Positions 10,804 to 24,092 of a DNA stretch of 64,000 bases are shown here, in pieces (position 1 is the first letter of the stretch; each line of letters begins with the position of its first letter). The position numbers and the translations under genes were made by a program. The stretch is taken from the NCBI GenBank assembly GCA_036874045.1, contig CM072347.1, positions 9,116,501 to 9,180,500 on the forward strand, in the 5' to 3' direction. The notes below the pieces were generated by a model that made no database searches, had not been told where the DNA came from, and saw only the letters and a program-made list of their open reading frames with translations. Origin of the DNA: Cymodocea nodosa. Taxonomy: Eukaryota > Streptophyta > Magnoliopsida > Alismatales > Cymodoceaceae.

Positions 10804-13052
10804 ATGGCTACTGGAAATGGTAATTTTTCTTTATATGAAGGCCAAAATCTTAATCGTCCTACTTTATTTGATGGAATACATTTTGAATATTGGAAATATA
10901 GGATGATTGTTTTTCTTCAAAGTATAGATCATAAGTTGTGGTTCATGATTTCTAAACCATATACTCCGTTAACTACTCCTTATAATACTTGGACAATTAC
11001 TGAAAAAGAAAATGAAACTCTGAATGCTAAGGGCTTAAATATTTTATTTTGTGCATTGAGTTATGAACAGCTTAGTAAAGTGTCGGCATATAAATCTGCT
11101 TATGAGGTGTGGCATGCATTAGAAGTTTCACATAAAGGTACTTCTCAAGTTAAAGAGACAAAAATAAACATGTTGATTCATAAGTATGAACTCTTTAAGA
11201 TGCATGAAGACGAAAATATTTCTTAGATGTTTTCCAGATTTCTTGATATCATAAACTCTTTAAAATGTTTAGGAAAGAATTTTGAACAGAAGGATTTGGT
11301 AAGGAAAATTCTCAGATCCCTAAGTTCTAAATGGTCTCAGAAAGTAACATCAATTGAGGAATCACGAGATTTAAATGTTTATTCTAAGAATGAACTTATA
11401 GGAAATTTAACAGCTTATGAAGTTCAATTAAATGAATCACTGAGTCACAACAAACTAAAAATGAAGAAAGAAATAGCCTTCGAAATTAATTCAGATTCTG
11501 ATATATCTACTGATTCTAAAGAGGATTTGATTTTGCTAACTAGGAAATTCAAGAAAGCATAGAAAGCTAGGAAACAACAAAGGAACAAAAATGATAAACC
11601 CTCAACATCAAAATCATTGAATGACAAGAATTCTTCATCCATAAAGTATGTATGTTACAACTGTAAGAAACCTGGACATCTTTCTCTAGATTGTCCTATG
11701 AGGAAAAATGAAAAGCAAAGTAAGACAAATTAGAAGAAGACGGCTCAAAAAACTCAGAAAAAGTTTTACAAGAAAAGGCTTTGAACGTCACTTGGGATGA
11801 CACGTCTGAAGAGTCTGAATCTGAGGAATCAGCATCAAAATCTTCACATTCAAAAGGAGAACAAGAGTTAGAAGACGTTGCTCATGTGTGCTTCATGGCA
11901 GATGAGTCTGAGGTAATATCTGATCCTGAAAGTCATTCAGATTTCAACTTTGATGAATTATTATGTGCTTATCATGCATTATTACAAAAACTTAAAGTAT
12001 GTAAACTAGAAAATAAGAATATTAGAAAATCTTCATCCATTATGGAAGAAGAAAATTGTTTCCTGTCTACTACTTTAGAAAAGTTTAAATGTGATAATGA
12101 AAATCATGCTAGAGATTTGCAAAAATTTTGATTTAATGAATGCATCTTGCATGAACAAATACAGAATATAAATGCTGAAAAATTAAAGATAGAATCTGAA
12201 AATGAAATGTTGAGAAACAATATAAATGAACTTGAATTAGAAATAGATAAATTAAAACTAAGAGAGCAAGATTTAAATTCTACCTTTCAGAAATGGAATT
12301 TAAGTCAAACTAAGTTAGACAAACTCACTAGTACCCCTGCGGTGTCTTATAAATTTGGCTTAGGATTTGATTATCCTGAATCTCAAGCCAATAAAAGATT
12401 TATTAGTTGCAGTTCAAGTAAATCTAAGACTAAAATTCCTTTTATTATGAAACAAGGTAATAAATATGTAGAAGTAGATACTTCAAGGGATGAATCATGC
12501 AATAATAATATAAATCAATGTGATTTGTCAAATTTTACTTCTAACATGACTATAAATGTTTCTAAAAATCTTGTTTCTTGTTCTAGAAATTCAGTTTCTA
12601 ATGTTTCTAAAATTTCAGACAATTGTAGTAAACTGAAAATTCAAAAACCTGAGCATGTAATTCAATACACTGGAATTAGACCAATTACTCATTCTGCATG
12701 TGATAAAACAAAAAGTTCTTGTGCAGAAAAAGATTTTGTATGTACGGAAAATGTTGATACAAGTACAAAATCTTGGTATGAACTTACAGAAATGTATAAG
12801 CATGACCAAAATAAATTAACATCTGATAAAAATATGTTTGGTCTTGATTATACTACATCTGAAAACAAAAAGAATGATTGCAAAAGCAATAATGCTATAT
12901 GTGAGTATGAAGCTAATGATAAATCAATAGTACTTACAACTAATAAGAATATAAATGATAATGTTAAACTATTTTTAAACAAAAAGAAGAAATATGCGTT
13001 TGATGAACTTGGTCCTCAACAACATTGGGTACCAAGAAAAAGTTTTTCTTAA
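10804..13052 (+). pseudogene. Copia-2 gag
   Basis: The ATG at 10804 opens a SIRE-like gag: MATGNGNFSLYEGQ, then LFDGIHFEYWKYRM, the central capsid-like (UBN2-type) region to about 11440, and a zinc knuckle CYNCKKPGHLSLDC near 11655-11698. In-frame TAG codons at 11224 and 11560 and a stop near 11731 interrupt the first frame. A frameshift near 11775 moves reading to the frame of 11781-12131 (acidic, Ser/Glu-rich) and 12147-13052 (coiled coil, then a variable region ending WVPRKSFS). A TAA at 13050-13052 ends gag exactly before protease. The long coiled-coil tail is typical of the SIRE/Maximus branch. Confidence 0.88.
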
Positions 13053-16000
13053 TTTGTGTTGCAGGAGGAAACAACATCAAAATGGATCTTGGACAGTGGA
13101 GCGTCAAGTCACATGACCGGACAAAAAAGTCTATTACAAAATTTTACAAATACCATAAAAGGAAGTGTAACATTTGGAAACAAAAGCAAAGATAAAATCA
13201 TAGGTATGGGAAATGTTCAAATAACTCCTACTTGTGTTATTTCGAATGTATTATATGTAGAAAACCTAGGATTTAATTTGCTGAGTGTCATAAAACTAAC
13301 TGAAAATGGATATTATGTAGTGTTTGAAGATAATGAATGCAAAATAATTGATAAAAATACAGATGAAATTAAGTTTATTGCTAAAAGAAAAGGTTCTGTA
13401 TGTATTTTATCTTTACCTTCTGGTGCAGTTGATTTAAATTCATGTTTGCTAGCTGAAACTAGTAATGCATATCTATGGCATAGAAGGATTGGGCATATAA
13501 ATATGAGACTGTTGCATAAACTATCTAGAAAACATTTAGTGAGAGGTTTACCAAAGATTAAATACTCAAAGAACTTTATGTGTGATGCATGTGAGTTAGG
13601 TAAACTTCACAAAAACTCATTTAAATCCAAAACTGATATTTCAAGCAAGAAAGTCTTAGAACTTATACATATGGATCTATTTGGACCAACAAGAATCATG
13701 AGTCTTGGTGGTAAATGGTATGTATTTGTTTTAGTAGATGACTTCTCTAGATACACTTGGGTATATTTTCTAGCATCTAAGACATAAGTTTTTGAAAAAT
13801 TTAAAATGTTTTGCAATTTTGTTCAAAATGAGCAAAGTGTCTCTATTCAAAAACTTAGGAGTGATCATGGAACTGAATTTGATAATGATCAAATGGATAA
13901 CTATTGTAATGAGCATGGCATTGATCACAGATTTTCTTTTTCAAGAGCACCGTGTCAAAATGGTGTTGTTGAGAGAAAGAGTAGATCACTTCAAGAAATG
14001 GCCAGAACTATGTTGAATGAACATAAGTTACCTCAAAATCTTTGGGCTGAAGTAGTAAATACAGCTTGTTATGTTATTAACAGAAGTCATTTAAGACCTC
14101 ATGTTAATAAAACTCCTTTTGAAATTATGTTTAATAGGGTTTCAAAAATTTCCTATATGAAACCATTTGGCTGCAAGTGTTTTATTCTTAATACTAAGGA
14201 TAATAGGGATAAATTTCAAGCCAAATCGGATGAAGGAATTTTTGTAGGTTACTCTACTAGAAGTAAAGCCTATAGAGTATATAACAAGACTTCTAGGACT
14301 ATTGAAGAAACCTTCCATGTAAGCTTCAATGAAAATTCTCTTAGAGAATCTCAATCTAAAGCTGATAATGATGACTTGATCAATTTTCCAAATGAGTTAG
14401 AGATCAATAGAGTGATTGGTGATTTATTTGAGAAAATCAAAAATATGAACTTAAATGATCAAACTAATGACGAAAGTGATGGACTTTCAGATGTTGATGA
14501 GAATATTGAGGAAAATTAGAGAAATTGGCGTTATTCTTCATCACATCCCATTACTCAAGTCATTGGTAATATTAATGAGGGAGTTAAAACTAGAGCTTCA
14601 GTAAATTTAAATAGTATGTGTATGTTTGTTTCTATAGTGGAACCAAGGAATATACAAGAAGCATTATCTGATGAAAATTGGATAGTGGCAATGCAAGAAG
14701 AACTAAATCAATTCATTAGAAATGATGTATGGGAATTAGTCTCTCTACCAGAAAATCAGTCCATAATAGGTACAAAGTGGATCTTTAGAAACAAAACTAA
14801 CGAAACTGGTTAAATTATAAGGAATAAAGCTAGATTAGTTGCACAAGGGTATACACAGGAAGAAGGATTAGATTATGATGAAACATTTGCTCCTGTGGCT
14901 AGGTTAGAAAGTATTAGAATATTATTGGCCTATGCTTGTTATATGGATTTTAAATTATATCAAATGGATTTAAAGAGTGCATTTCTAAATGGTTTAATTA
15001 ATGAAGAAGTCTATGTAAAACAACCACCTGGATTTGAAGATATTAAAAATCCTGACTTTGTGTATAAATTGAAGAAAGCCTTATATGGTTTGAAGCAAGC
15101 ACCTAGATCATGGTATGAAAGATTGTCTACTTTTTTAATAGAAAAAGGCTATATCATGGGAAAAGTAGATCATACTCTATTAATTAAGAGAGATGGCAAA
15201 TATCAGATTGTTGTTCAAATATACGTGGATGATATAATCTTTGGAGCAACCTCTGATAAGTTGATAGAAATATTCTCTGAAGAGATGACTAATCAGTTTG
15301 AAATGAGTATGATAGGAGAACTTTCATATTTTCTAAGACTTCAAATTAAGCAAATGGATAAAGGTATATTTTTAAATCAGGAAAAATATGTAGATGAAAT
15401 GCTTAAGAAATTTAATTTTAATGATACAAGGATTCGAGGAACTCCTATGAGTACTACTTTAAAGTTAGATATTGATGACATAGGAAAATCTATAGATCAA
15501 AGAAAATATAGAAGTATGATTGGTTCTTTACTTTATTTGACTGCTAGTAGACCTGATATTATGTTTGCTGTGTGTGTTTGTGCTAGATTTCAATCTAATC
15601 CTAAAGAATCACACTTAATTGTAGTTAAAAGAATATTTAGATATATACAAGGAACTAAAAATTTCAGACTGTATTATTCTAAGGATAGTTCAATAGATCT
15701 TATAGGATATACTGATGCTGATTATGTAGGATCTAAATCTGATAGAAAGAGTACCAGTGGCACATGTCAATTATTGGGAAATAATTTGGTGTCATGGTTT
15801 AGTAAAAAGCAAAACTGTGTAGCACTTTCTACTACAGAAGCTGAATATGTTGCTGTTGCACTGTGTTGCACTCAAATTCTGTGGATAAGGCAAACTTTAG
15901 AAGATTTTGGATTATCTTATGATACAACTGAGATTTATTGTGACAGTAGTTCTGCAATAAATCTTTCCAGAAATCCTGTATTACATTCAAGAGCAAAGCA

Positions 16001-16199
16001 TATAGAGGTTAGACATCATTTTCTAAGAGATAACATAATTAAAGGAAAAATTAAATTAGAATTTGTGTCTAGTAAAAATCAATTAGCTGATATATTTACA
16101 AAACCTCTAGACGAAAATACATTCTGCAACATTAGATTAAATTTAGGTATTGTAGGCTATGTGATGTGTAAAATGCTTAAACTCGACATAAAAAGATAA
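13053..16199 (+). pseudogene. Copia-2 pol (PR-INT-RT-RNase H)
   Basis: One reading frame covers the whole polyprotein and is broken only by TAA at 13785, TAG at 14517 and TAA at 14811. Protease has DSGASSHMTG. Integrase has an HHCC finger (HRRIGHIN...CDACELGK), catalytic residues in IHMDLFGPT, RSDHGTEFDN and NGVVERKSRSLQEMARTML. RT has MDLKSAFLNG, ALYGLKQAPRSWY and YVDDIIFGAT (15222-15233 codes YVDD). RNase H has YTDADYVGSKSDRKSTSG, ALSTTEAEYVA and the terminal ADIFTKPL. All catalytic residues are present, so loss of function comes from three nonsense codons only. The frame equals that of the gag C-terminal half. Confidence 0.95.
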
Positions 16200-17735
16200 A
16201 TATTATTGATGATGTTGTCCACCTCATAGATATTATATACTTATTATAAATATCTAAAGTAATATCTAAACTGCTGCTTAAGATACTATGTATTTATTGT
16301 AAAATCATAGTAGTATCTTATTGATTTTAAGTAGTTTATCAATTTTAATGGTTTTTACGATTTTAAGTGGAAGTGTAAATGAAAAACATTAAATACTTCT
16401 GACATTCTGAAATTTTGATTAAATGTTTTCTTTGAATCAAGGAAAATGCATATGATCATGCATAAATTTGACTTAATTGATTAAACTTGTAGAATAAGTT
16501 ATATGTAACTCATCTTAAACTGTTAATCAAAAGTATAAGCTTATTGAAACTGATTCATATTCTCAGTACAATCATAGAAGTAAAAATTGTATGAGATTTG
16601 TGTTTTATTACATCTATATTAATGGAATACATATATATTGTGCTTAAAATGAAAAGTGCTTACAAAGTGAAAATCTTTGAGAGTTTATTGATCAGTTTGA
16701 TCATGAGCCTTTTGTACTTGAGCAGATAGGTATGTAAGGATTGTTGTCCTAAAAAAGGATTCTCTAAATCTGGCAACCTAAGGTCCTGATCAGATCTAGG
16801 ATTGTTGACTGAAAGCTCATTACACGGGTACATTAGAAAGCTCTTGTATGATTCAAGCTTTTCAAACTAACTTTTAAAGAAAATTATCAATATTTACTGT
16901 TTTGAAAAGAAAAAGTTGTTTCATTAATTACAGATATCTTTGAATCGCATATAGTTTATACCAATATGACTACTGATTTATTGAATCAACATTAGTACTT
17001 TTGAAAATGTTTATTTGAGATACATTCTTTTGTTCTCCTTGAATTAATCGAATTGAGTTCAAAGTTGTGTTTTGATTCATATATAGTAGGAATTGATTCT
17101 GGAAATCTTTTTTGATGATATCAGGATAACGGAAGTCTTTGAAAAGAAAATGTAAAAGTATAGTTATACTTAACATCTATTGTCACTACAAGTATATTTT
17201 GTATTTTGATTGAATATATTTGAAGTATATTTGTAGGGGGAGCATTAACAATGTCAAAAATAGATTAATATAATTTAAAATACAAATTTTAGTTAATTTG
17301 AATTAATGTCCTCTTAAAATCTTGATGAAATAATTTAAAAAGACAAATAAACTATTTTAGATTCAAAAGACAAAATGTTCAAATAGTTTACAATGTTCTC
17401 AAGATAATGTTATGTTTTAGCATGTGTGTTTTTTTCGGAACGTTTTAGTTGGAAGCATCCAAAACTTGTTTAAGTGTACTAACTACACGTTATGTTAGAT
17501 AAGGTAACGTGTAAAACTACCTCTAGACAGCGTTTTACTCATTAGGTTAGTTAACTCAATGAGTTATACTTGAATATTTCAGGTACCTTGATTGAATAAA
17601 CTTTATTCAATATTTATTTAATTTCTAAACCCGACTTATCTTCACGTTGAGTTATACGCCTAAAAACCCTATTTAAACACTTATAACACGGGGACTTAGG
17701 TTATTTGTAAACTTTGTCAAGAAAATCTTTTCCAC
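16200..17735 (+). other. Copia-2 spacer between pol and aORF
   Basis: This 1.5-kb stretch is AT-rich and non-coding. Near its end it has motif-like copies (around 17545-17570 and 17643-17655) and a TATA-like 'ctatttaaac' near 17670, about 65 bp before the aORF start. That raises the possibility of a separate aORF promoter. A purine run 'gtagggggagca' near 17235 resembles a polypurine tract inside the element. Confidence 0.6.
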
Positions 17736-20017
17736 TTGTTGCTGTTACAACCTGCGATGATGGTCTCCAAGTTCTACAAAGGTCGTGGCAGAGGAAAAGG
17801 CAAAAGCAGAAGAGATGCAAAAGGAAAAGAAATAGAGAATGATGAAGTTCCACGTACTTGGTTCAAGAAAATATTTCGAGTAGACAAAAGGTTAGAAGAA
17901 CTTTATAGAGATTACTTCTTTTCTCAGGATATATTATATGAAGTTAGACAAGAACTTCAACATACTGATGCAAGTATTTCATACATGCGTATTCGAAGTA
18001 AATATGATAGAGAATACAGAATGAAATGTGCTGAGATTGCATTTTTGGAACAGTATGCAAAATATTTGGAAAAAGGTGTAGGTTCATCAAATAGAACTCC
18101 TCAAACTCCTATAAACGGTACAAGACTACATGCATTTGAGGAAGAGCATGAATCAACTGTCCCTACTCTTTTATATTCAAAACAAGTAGAATCAGATATT
18201 GCTGTAGACAAAACAAAAGTTGATAATCTTCGAAAGGCCGTTGCAATAGAAATTGCCTTAGAAGAATTAAAGCAGAAAACTTTCATGGAGCAATTTAAAA
18301 AGAAAACAGCAATACTTGAAAAGGAGAAACAAAAATGTTATAGAAGAAGGAAAGTTAGAAAAATTATGTCTAAGGAAACAAAGTCTATTGAAAAAGGAAA
18401 ATCAAATGAAATTTATTTCCAAAGGACAATGTATGTCTAGACATTGTACCTTTTTGTGCATCTGATAAACTCATCTGTTCCGAACACACTGAAACTGATG
18501 AAGATAATGAGAATTTATTTTCCCTTCCTAGAAAGCTTGAGAAGAAATCCAAGTCAAATATAAGCTCAAGTTTTTCTATTAGTACAAGTCCTGATGATGC
18601 AGAAATTGACAAATCAGAGCATCAGGCACCTAACATTGAACAAGTTATTGCAGATATAATTGACAATGTTGAGGCAGTAACTAGTTCAAAGGCTGAATTG
18701 TCTGGAGTAGTAGATATTGAAATTGTTAACACTCCAGAAGAGTTAAAAGTTAACCAGCCTTCTATGGAATCTATAGAAGTAGAGTTTGAGAATTCACAAC
18801 ATGAATCAATGGAAATATCTGTTGAACAAAATGAACAATTATAGACAGATACACCGGCTGTAGAATTTGTAGAAAAATTGTACTCTGAACATTCTATAGA
18901 GACTAAACAGATGAATGTTGAGTATATTGACAATGTTCCTAATACTGTTGAAGCTGAAGAATCAAGCTTACTTGAGCAGCTTCAAGATAATATTTTGGAA
19001 GAGGAACAACATGACATTCATTTTGAAGAAGAGGTTCCTGAAGATGAATTAAACTCTGAATCATGGCTTCAGGTATCACCTTCTTTGTGTACAATGTTAA
19101 ACATTCAAGGTAATACAATTCATTTTAGATCTGAAGAAGCATTGCAGAAATACTATAATCTGATTACATGTCAGATTCTACATGCTCGTCCAATAAAATT
19201 TAGAAATTTGATGGACATAAGAGATCTATTTGAGTTTCAAGGCCTCATTAAATTCTTGCCAGTAGGACCGAAATGGAAGCAATACATAGAGCTTAGTGCT
19301 GCTTTTTATAGCAATCTGGTCAAGAATGGAAATTTTCTGAAAACTCAAATAAATGAACAGGAGTTTATATTGTCTCCTGAGTTAATTTATGAAGTTTTAG
19401 GATTAAAGAATGAAGGTGTTGTTGTTACCAACAGATTTGACATGATAAGACAACTGGAATGGAACTTTCAGTCTTTATCAAAAATTCCAGATGTATATTC
19501 TGAAATGAGATTAATGGAAAATCTGAATGTAGAGGCAAGGTTTATTGCAAATATATTGCATGCAAATTTATTTCAGAGAGTTGGACACAATATGGAAGTC
19601 AGCAGAAGTTGTTTATATGCAACTTATAGCTTGCTGAATAGAATTCAAATCAATTGGTTTGATGTTTTCACTTCTCAACTACAGCATATGAGTTTAAAGT
19701 TATTTTATGGTGATGCTGTATGTAAACTCATTGCAAGCAAATTGAATTTATCCGACTGGCCCTCTGAAACTAAAGGCATTAGAGCATTTAGTGTTAAAGA
19801 TTTGCAAAAATTCCAAGCCATGCATAAACCTCAATGACAACAACAACAACTTGATACAGACCATATACAACAACAAAGTTATTCAGTTCAAGCAGAACAG
19901 CAAACCCAACTACCTCCTGACTTAGATGTAGTGCTTAACGACATCAGAAATGATATTAGGCATCTAGGAGATAAAATATGTAATGCTATAAGTGATATAC
20001 TTAGGAGGGGTCGCTAA
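17736..20017 (+). pseudogene. Copia-2 third ORF (aORF), env-like position
   Basis: The product is about 760 residues if read across breaks. Part 1 (17736-18440) is basic then coiled-coil: MVSKFYKGRGRGKGKSRRDA, followed by helices rich in Glu and Lys. A frameshift near 18438 leads to an acidic middle (18440-18841, TAG at 18842). Part 3 (to 19837) is a globular domain with FRNLMDIRDLFEFQGLIKF, VLGLKNEGVVV, ARFIANILHANLFQRVG and NRIQINWFDVF. A TGA at 19835 (probably CGA or CAA originally) precedes a Gln-rich tail ending SDILRRGR at 20017. I see no signal peptide or membrane helix, so 'envelope' describes position only. The globular part resembles what is annotated in plants as a putative plant transposon protein domain. 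It is homologous to 60850-61548 in gypsy-B. Confidence 0.85.
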
Positions 20018-20501
20018 CTATTTTTGTTTGTTTCTGAATACAAAATGTAATGTTTGTATTACTTGTTTGATTCATTGAACAATACATTTTTCTGTAAATG
20101 TCTTCAATTATTATTCTTGTTTACAGAAAGAGTTGTTGTAATTATATCTCTTATATATGTATATATATTCTTTGTAATTATCTTTTTGATTAATGACAAA
20201 AAGGGGGAGAAATATTATAAAAAGATGATTATGATCTTAATTGCATATATATATTATAAAAGGAGATGCTATTTAAATGGTTATTGTAATCTGACAGATG
20301 ATAATTAGAAAACTGATACTTATATAATTATTGACATTTGAGAGTTTTAGTTCTGAGAGGTAAAATTTACACAAACAATAGAAATAAGCTTAAGTGAACT
20401 TAAGTCAACAAACAAGTTTGTTGAATTAAAAGTTAACCCAACGAAGGTGCTTTGTTGAGTTATACATATTTCATAATTGATTTAATATGGTTTTGTCATC
20501 A
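20018..20501 (+). other. Copia-2 3' non-coding region
   Basis: This is an AT-rich region after the aORF. An internal 'aaaaagggggaga' near 20198 duplicates the polypurine-tract motif, and two motif copies lie near 20400-20465 ('cccaacgaag', 'tttgttgagttat'). The 84-codon frame at 20054-20308 is low-complexity and not credible. Confidence 0.6.
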
Positions 20502-20517
20502 TCAAAAAGGGGGAGAT
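20502..20517 (+). other. Polypurine tract of copia-2
   Basis: AAAAAGGGGGAGAT lies directly before the 3' LTR start (TGTTGAG at 20518). It is typical of SIRE-like copia elements. Confidence 0.93.
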
Positions 20518-21455
20518 TGTTGAGTATTTTTGTTTTGATGATGTGTGCTAAATGGAAATAATCATATTTGCTCAATTACTATTGCTTGTGAAAAGAAATT
20601 AAAATCATCAATTAATACAGAAAAAGCTTACTGATATAAATACTTGTCTGTATTGGATCTGAAGTTAATAACTAGTCGTTTCGTTGCATTAATTTCTCAT
20701 TTAGCTAAACGTTAAGTTAACGTGTGTTTTTATTGAAAAGCATGATATGTTTTGATGTTATATCTTCTGTATCATGAACAGTGCACGTTTAGACAACTCG
20801 TTAAGTTAGAGTTTTGTTTGTATAGAGGTCACGTGATAACTCGTTAAGTTAGAGGCTTAAAGGTTAAAATAGGTCACGTGATAACTCGTTAAGTTAGTGA
20901 GTAAAAGAAGAGACGAACTCGTTAAGTTAGTGTTATACACGTGGTGAAATTATAAGTAACGAATGTTGTATTGTATCACGTGAGGTGCACATGTTTAACT
21001 CGTTAAGTTAACATAACTAAACGCGTTGAGTTGCTATATTGAACACTAAGGCAACACGTTAGGTTAGCGTTATAAACTTAAGTTGTTATTTTTGCACGTG
21101 GTAAAATTCTTATTATAAAAACATTTGTTTATTACTAGTTCATTGAGTTATCATAACACAACGGAGATGGTTTGTTGAGTCATCATAACACTATAGACAT
21201 AGTTCGTTGAGTTAGCTATAGTACTTGTCACGTGAAATGGCACATGAGGAACTCGTTAAGTTAGAAACGTTAAGTTATATATATACTTGTGTTACTCATT
21301 TAGTTAACATTAAAGTAACGACTTCTTATTACACTGATGAAAAACTTTTGGACGAGAAAGTTTATTTTGCAGGAAATTTTTCAGAGATCTAGGACTGATG
21401 ATTTAAGAAAATTCAAAATATAAACGTGGGTTAGAACGTGTGTGTTTCGCTGAAA
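20518..21455 (+). repeat. 3' LTR of copia-2, truncated
   Basis: It matches 8999-9965 closely, including the CACGTG/CTCGTTAAGTTA array, then breaks at 'gtgtgtttcgctga' where gypsy sequence begins. About 650 bp of the 3' part, including the TATA box, is missing, so no target duplication can be read. One 32-bp tandem unit is absent relative to the 5' LTR. Confidence 0.92.
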
Positions 21456-22891
21456 AAAATTGAAGATAAATTTTTATCATCCAACCAATTTGTTGGTATC
21501 TATTCTAAGAAACCAACTAGCTTGCTTGTGAGCCACCAAAGGCGTAGGAGTTTGGGTTCCAAACAATGCATATATATAAAACTATAGGTTTTACTTTTAT
21601 TTGTTATATTGTTATATGTTTTACTTTTATTTGGTGAATGAAAGACTTATCAAGAACAAGAATTGGAAGATATTAATGGAGTTATAAGAAAACAAGGTAT
21701 GTTGATTAATTACCTTTTTTGAAATTATATTCTTGTGTAGTTAGGTCCTAACTCAACGAACTAAGTCTGTTGACTTAGGTATTAAGCCAACGACATCAGT
21801 TTATCATGCCTGCTATCATGTACTACATATTATGTTGATTTGTTACATTGAGGACAATGTAAAATGTAGGTATGGGGGAGAGGTAATTAGATTAAAATCG
21901 AATTAAATCTTGTCATTTGTAGGAATTAGGATTGTTTTACAATTTTCTATTGAATTTGATAAATTTTTCATGAATTTTGCTAAAACTATCTAAAAGAAAG
22001 CTAAAACCTTCCAATAGTTGAAACTATCTAATACATTAACCGAAACCTTTCAATATTTTATACTAAAATTGCTAAAACTTTCTCATTATTCAGTTGAAGA
22101 GAGGACATCATTTTCCATTTATTTCATTTCAATAGAGATGAAAACTTAGTTCTAGCTATCTTTGTATAGTTTTAACCAATGTGTATTTTCATATTTATAA
22201 TGATGTTAATCAAAGCAACTAATGGACGTAGGATCATCCCATAATACTATTGTGGCAAGGTATTAAATTTTTGTCTATTTAGGAATTATTTTCCTCATTT
22301 ATTATTGTTTTGCCTTAGCAATTTTTGGTGTATCATGCAACAACTGGTTTAGTAAAGTTGAAGTTATGACTTTGGTCAATGTACTAGAAAAAAAGAAAAA
22401 AACAAGGGAAGAAAAAAAAACACAGAAAAAAAAAGAGAAAGAAAAAAGAAGAAGAAAGAAAAGAGAAAACTCTTTCATAAAAATGCATTTGCACCATTTT
22501 CCATTCAATTTTTTGTAGCAAGGCAAGAAGCTTTTACAGCCAATGAGGAAGCAATGATTTTTAGTAGACATGATAAGTACAGTTGTTTCCAAGATGAAGC
22601 AATATTTTCAAAGGATGAGAATATTGACATTTAAGTTTTGATTTATATCATCATCTATATAAAATACATATGGTTTGAGATTAGACATGGATAGTGAAAA
22701 ACGTGTGCATAAATCTTTATTTGATTTGATATATGTGTGAGATTGATTAAACTTTTTAAGATTGAATTTTTGCGGGAAGGTGTAGATTAAAACAACAAAA
22801 GTAATATAGTCCTAGCACTTTAGAAAGAAAATTTTTAATAAGACTATAGTGGGTTTGCTAAGGGACTAGCAAAACTTAGGTATGGGGGAAG
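21456..22891 (+). mobile_element. 3' non-coding part of a gypsy element (gypsy-C)
   Basis: This stretch has the usual layout of Athila-like elements after pol: 'acattgaggacaatgt' near 21848, also found near 31137 in gypsy-A; an A/G-rich tract at 22385-22470 like the one at 31685-31750; and a polypurine tract 'ggtatgggggaag' at 22879-22891 just before an LTR. No coding sequence is left. The minus-strand frame at 22302-22592 is the complement of the purine tract. Confidence 0.75.
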
Positions 22892-23860
22892 TGTTTAGAA
22901 CGAAATTGTGCATAATATTAGTGGTTAATGAATGTTTAATTACATAATATTTAGCTTATCATATAAGAATTAAGCCAATATGTCACAATTATACAAGTGC
23001 ATGCCTTAATTAAAGAATATGCATAATTCAAGGAATTAGTGGTTAATTATCATTTATAAATGAATTAGAAATTACTTCTTTTACATATCAAGTGTTAAAT
23101 GTTATATAAATATTTGTTTTATTAAATTGTAGAACTTAATGAGTTCATTAAGTTAAGCTTAATTCGACGAGATCGGTCTATTGAGTTACAATAAGTCAAT
23201 GGAGTAAGTTCATTGAGTTACACTAACTCCATGAACTAGTTATTTTCTAATATTCAATTGTGAGTAGTTGTAGGAAATTTGAAGGAAACCATGTTGCACA
23301 AATCACATCATGATCTAAATCATGGAATGAAGAAGTAATCACCATCATTGATGCAAAGGAAGAAAATTCAACCAATGATTTAGGTAGAAATAGTTATTAT
23401 TGAAAGAAATATAAAAGGAAAAGAAAAAACACGAAGAAAGGGGGGGAGAACCACGCTCACTACAGAAAGCATGGCACATTCCTTGAGCTCTCACTATTAC
23501 CACCATCCATCAAAGGTCTATGAGGATACTTTCTAAATGTCGGGTCGATTTCGAGCCAAACACAATGACTAACAATCACTGTGAGGAGTGATCGCATCAT
23601 AGTAAGGAAATACATTTTCACCAAGCACTAAATCATCTCTTAGGAGATAGTAAAGCTTCTAGCCTTGGTTTTGGGTTGATGCCGCTATGCTGAAGAGGAG
23701 ATCAACTTACAAAAGTCTAGGTTCATAATCTAGTAGAGAGAGGAGTGCTTGACAGTAAGTAGTTAAGTTTTCAGTGGTGTAATCATATCACATGTAGTGA
23801 CAGAAGTTTCTTACTGTCAATAGAGAATTTAACCTTTCATCACTCACTCATTTGAAGGAA
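22892..23860 (+). repeat. Gypsy LTR-1, left part
   Basis: It begins TGTTTAGAACG right after the polypurine tract and has the gypsy-B-type leader (23505-23700) and a TATA-like 'atataaaag' near 23408. It stops at 'tttgaaggaa', where a second LTR of the same family starts at 23861. Its remainder probably lies at 39372-39636. Confidence 0.8.
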
Positions 23861-24092
23861 TGTTTAGAATGAAATTATGCATAATATTAGTAGTTAATTA
23901 GATCATATTTAGCTTATCATATAAGAATTAAGCCTTTATGTCACAATTATACGATTACATGCCTTAATTAAAGAATATGCATAATTTCAAGGAATTAGTG
24001 GTTAATTAAGTATCATTTATAAATGAATTAGAAATTACTTCTTTCGCATATCAAGTGTTAAATGTTACATAAATATTTATTTACTAAACTAC
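23861..24092 (+). repeat. Gypsy LTR-2, first part
   Basis: It starts TGTTTAGAATG, like LTR-1, and is interrupted at 24092 by gypsy-A. It resumes at 33897 after that insertion. The last five bases, ACTAC (24088-24092), are the gypsy-A target duplication. Confidence 0.8.

Noticed and set aside
12615..12809. Minus-strand frame inside copia-2 gag
   Set aside because: It is a shadow of the gag coiled-coil coding strand.
20054..20308. 84-codon hydrophobic frame after the copia-2 aORF, possible membrane protein
   Set aside because: It is AT-rich low-complexity sequence running across purine tracts near the 3' LTR, with no equivalent in the related element.
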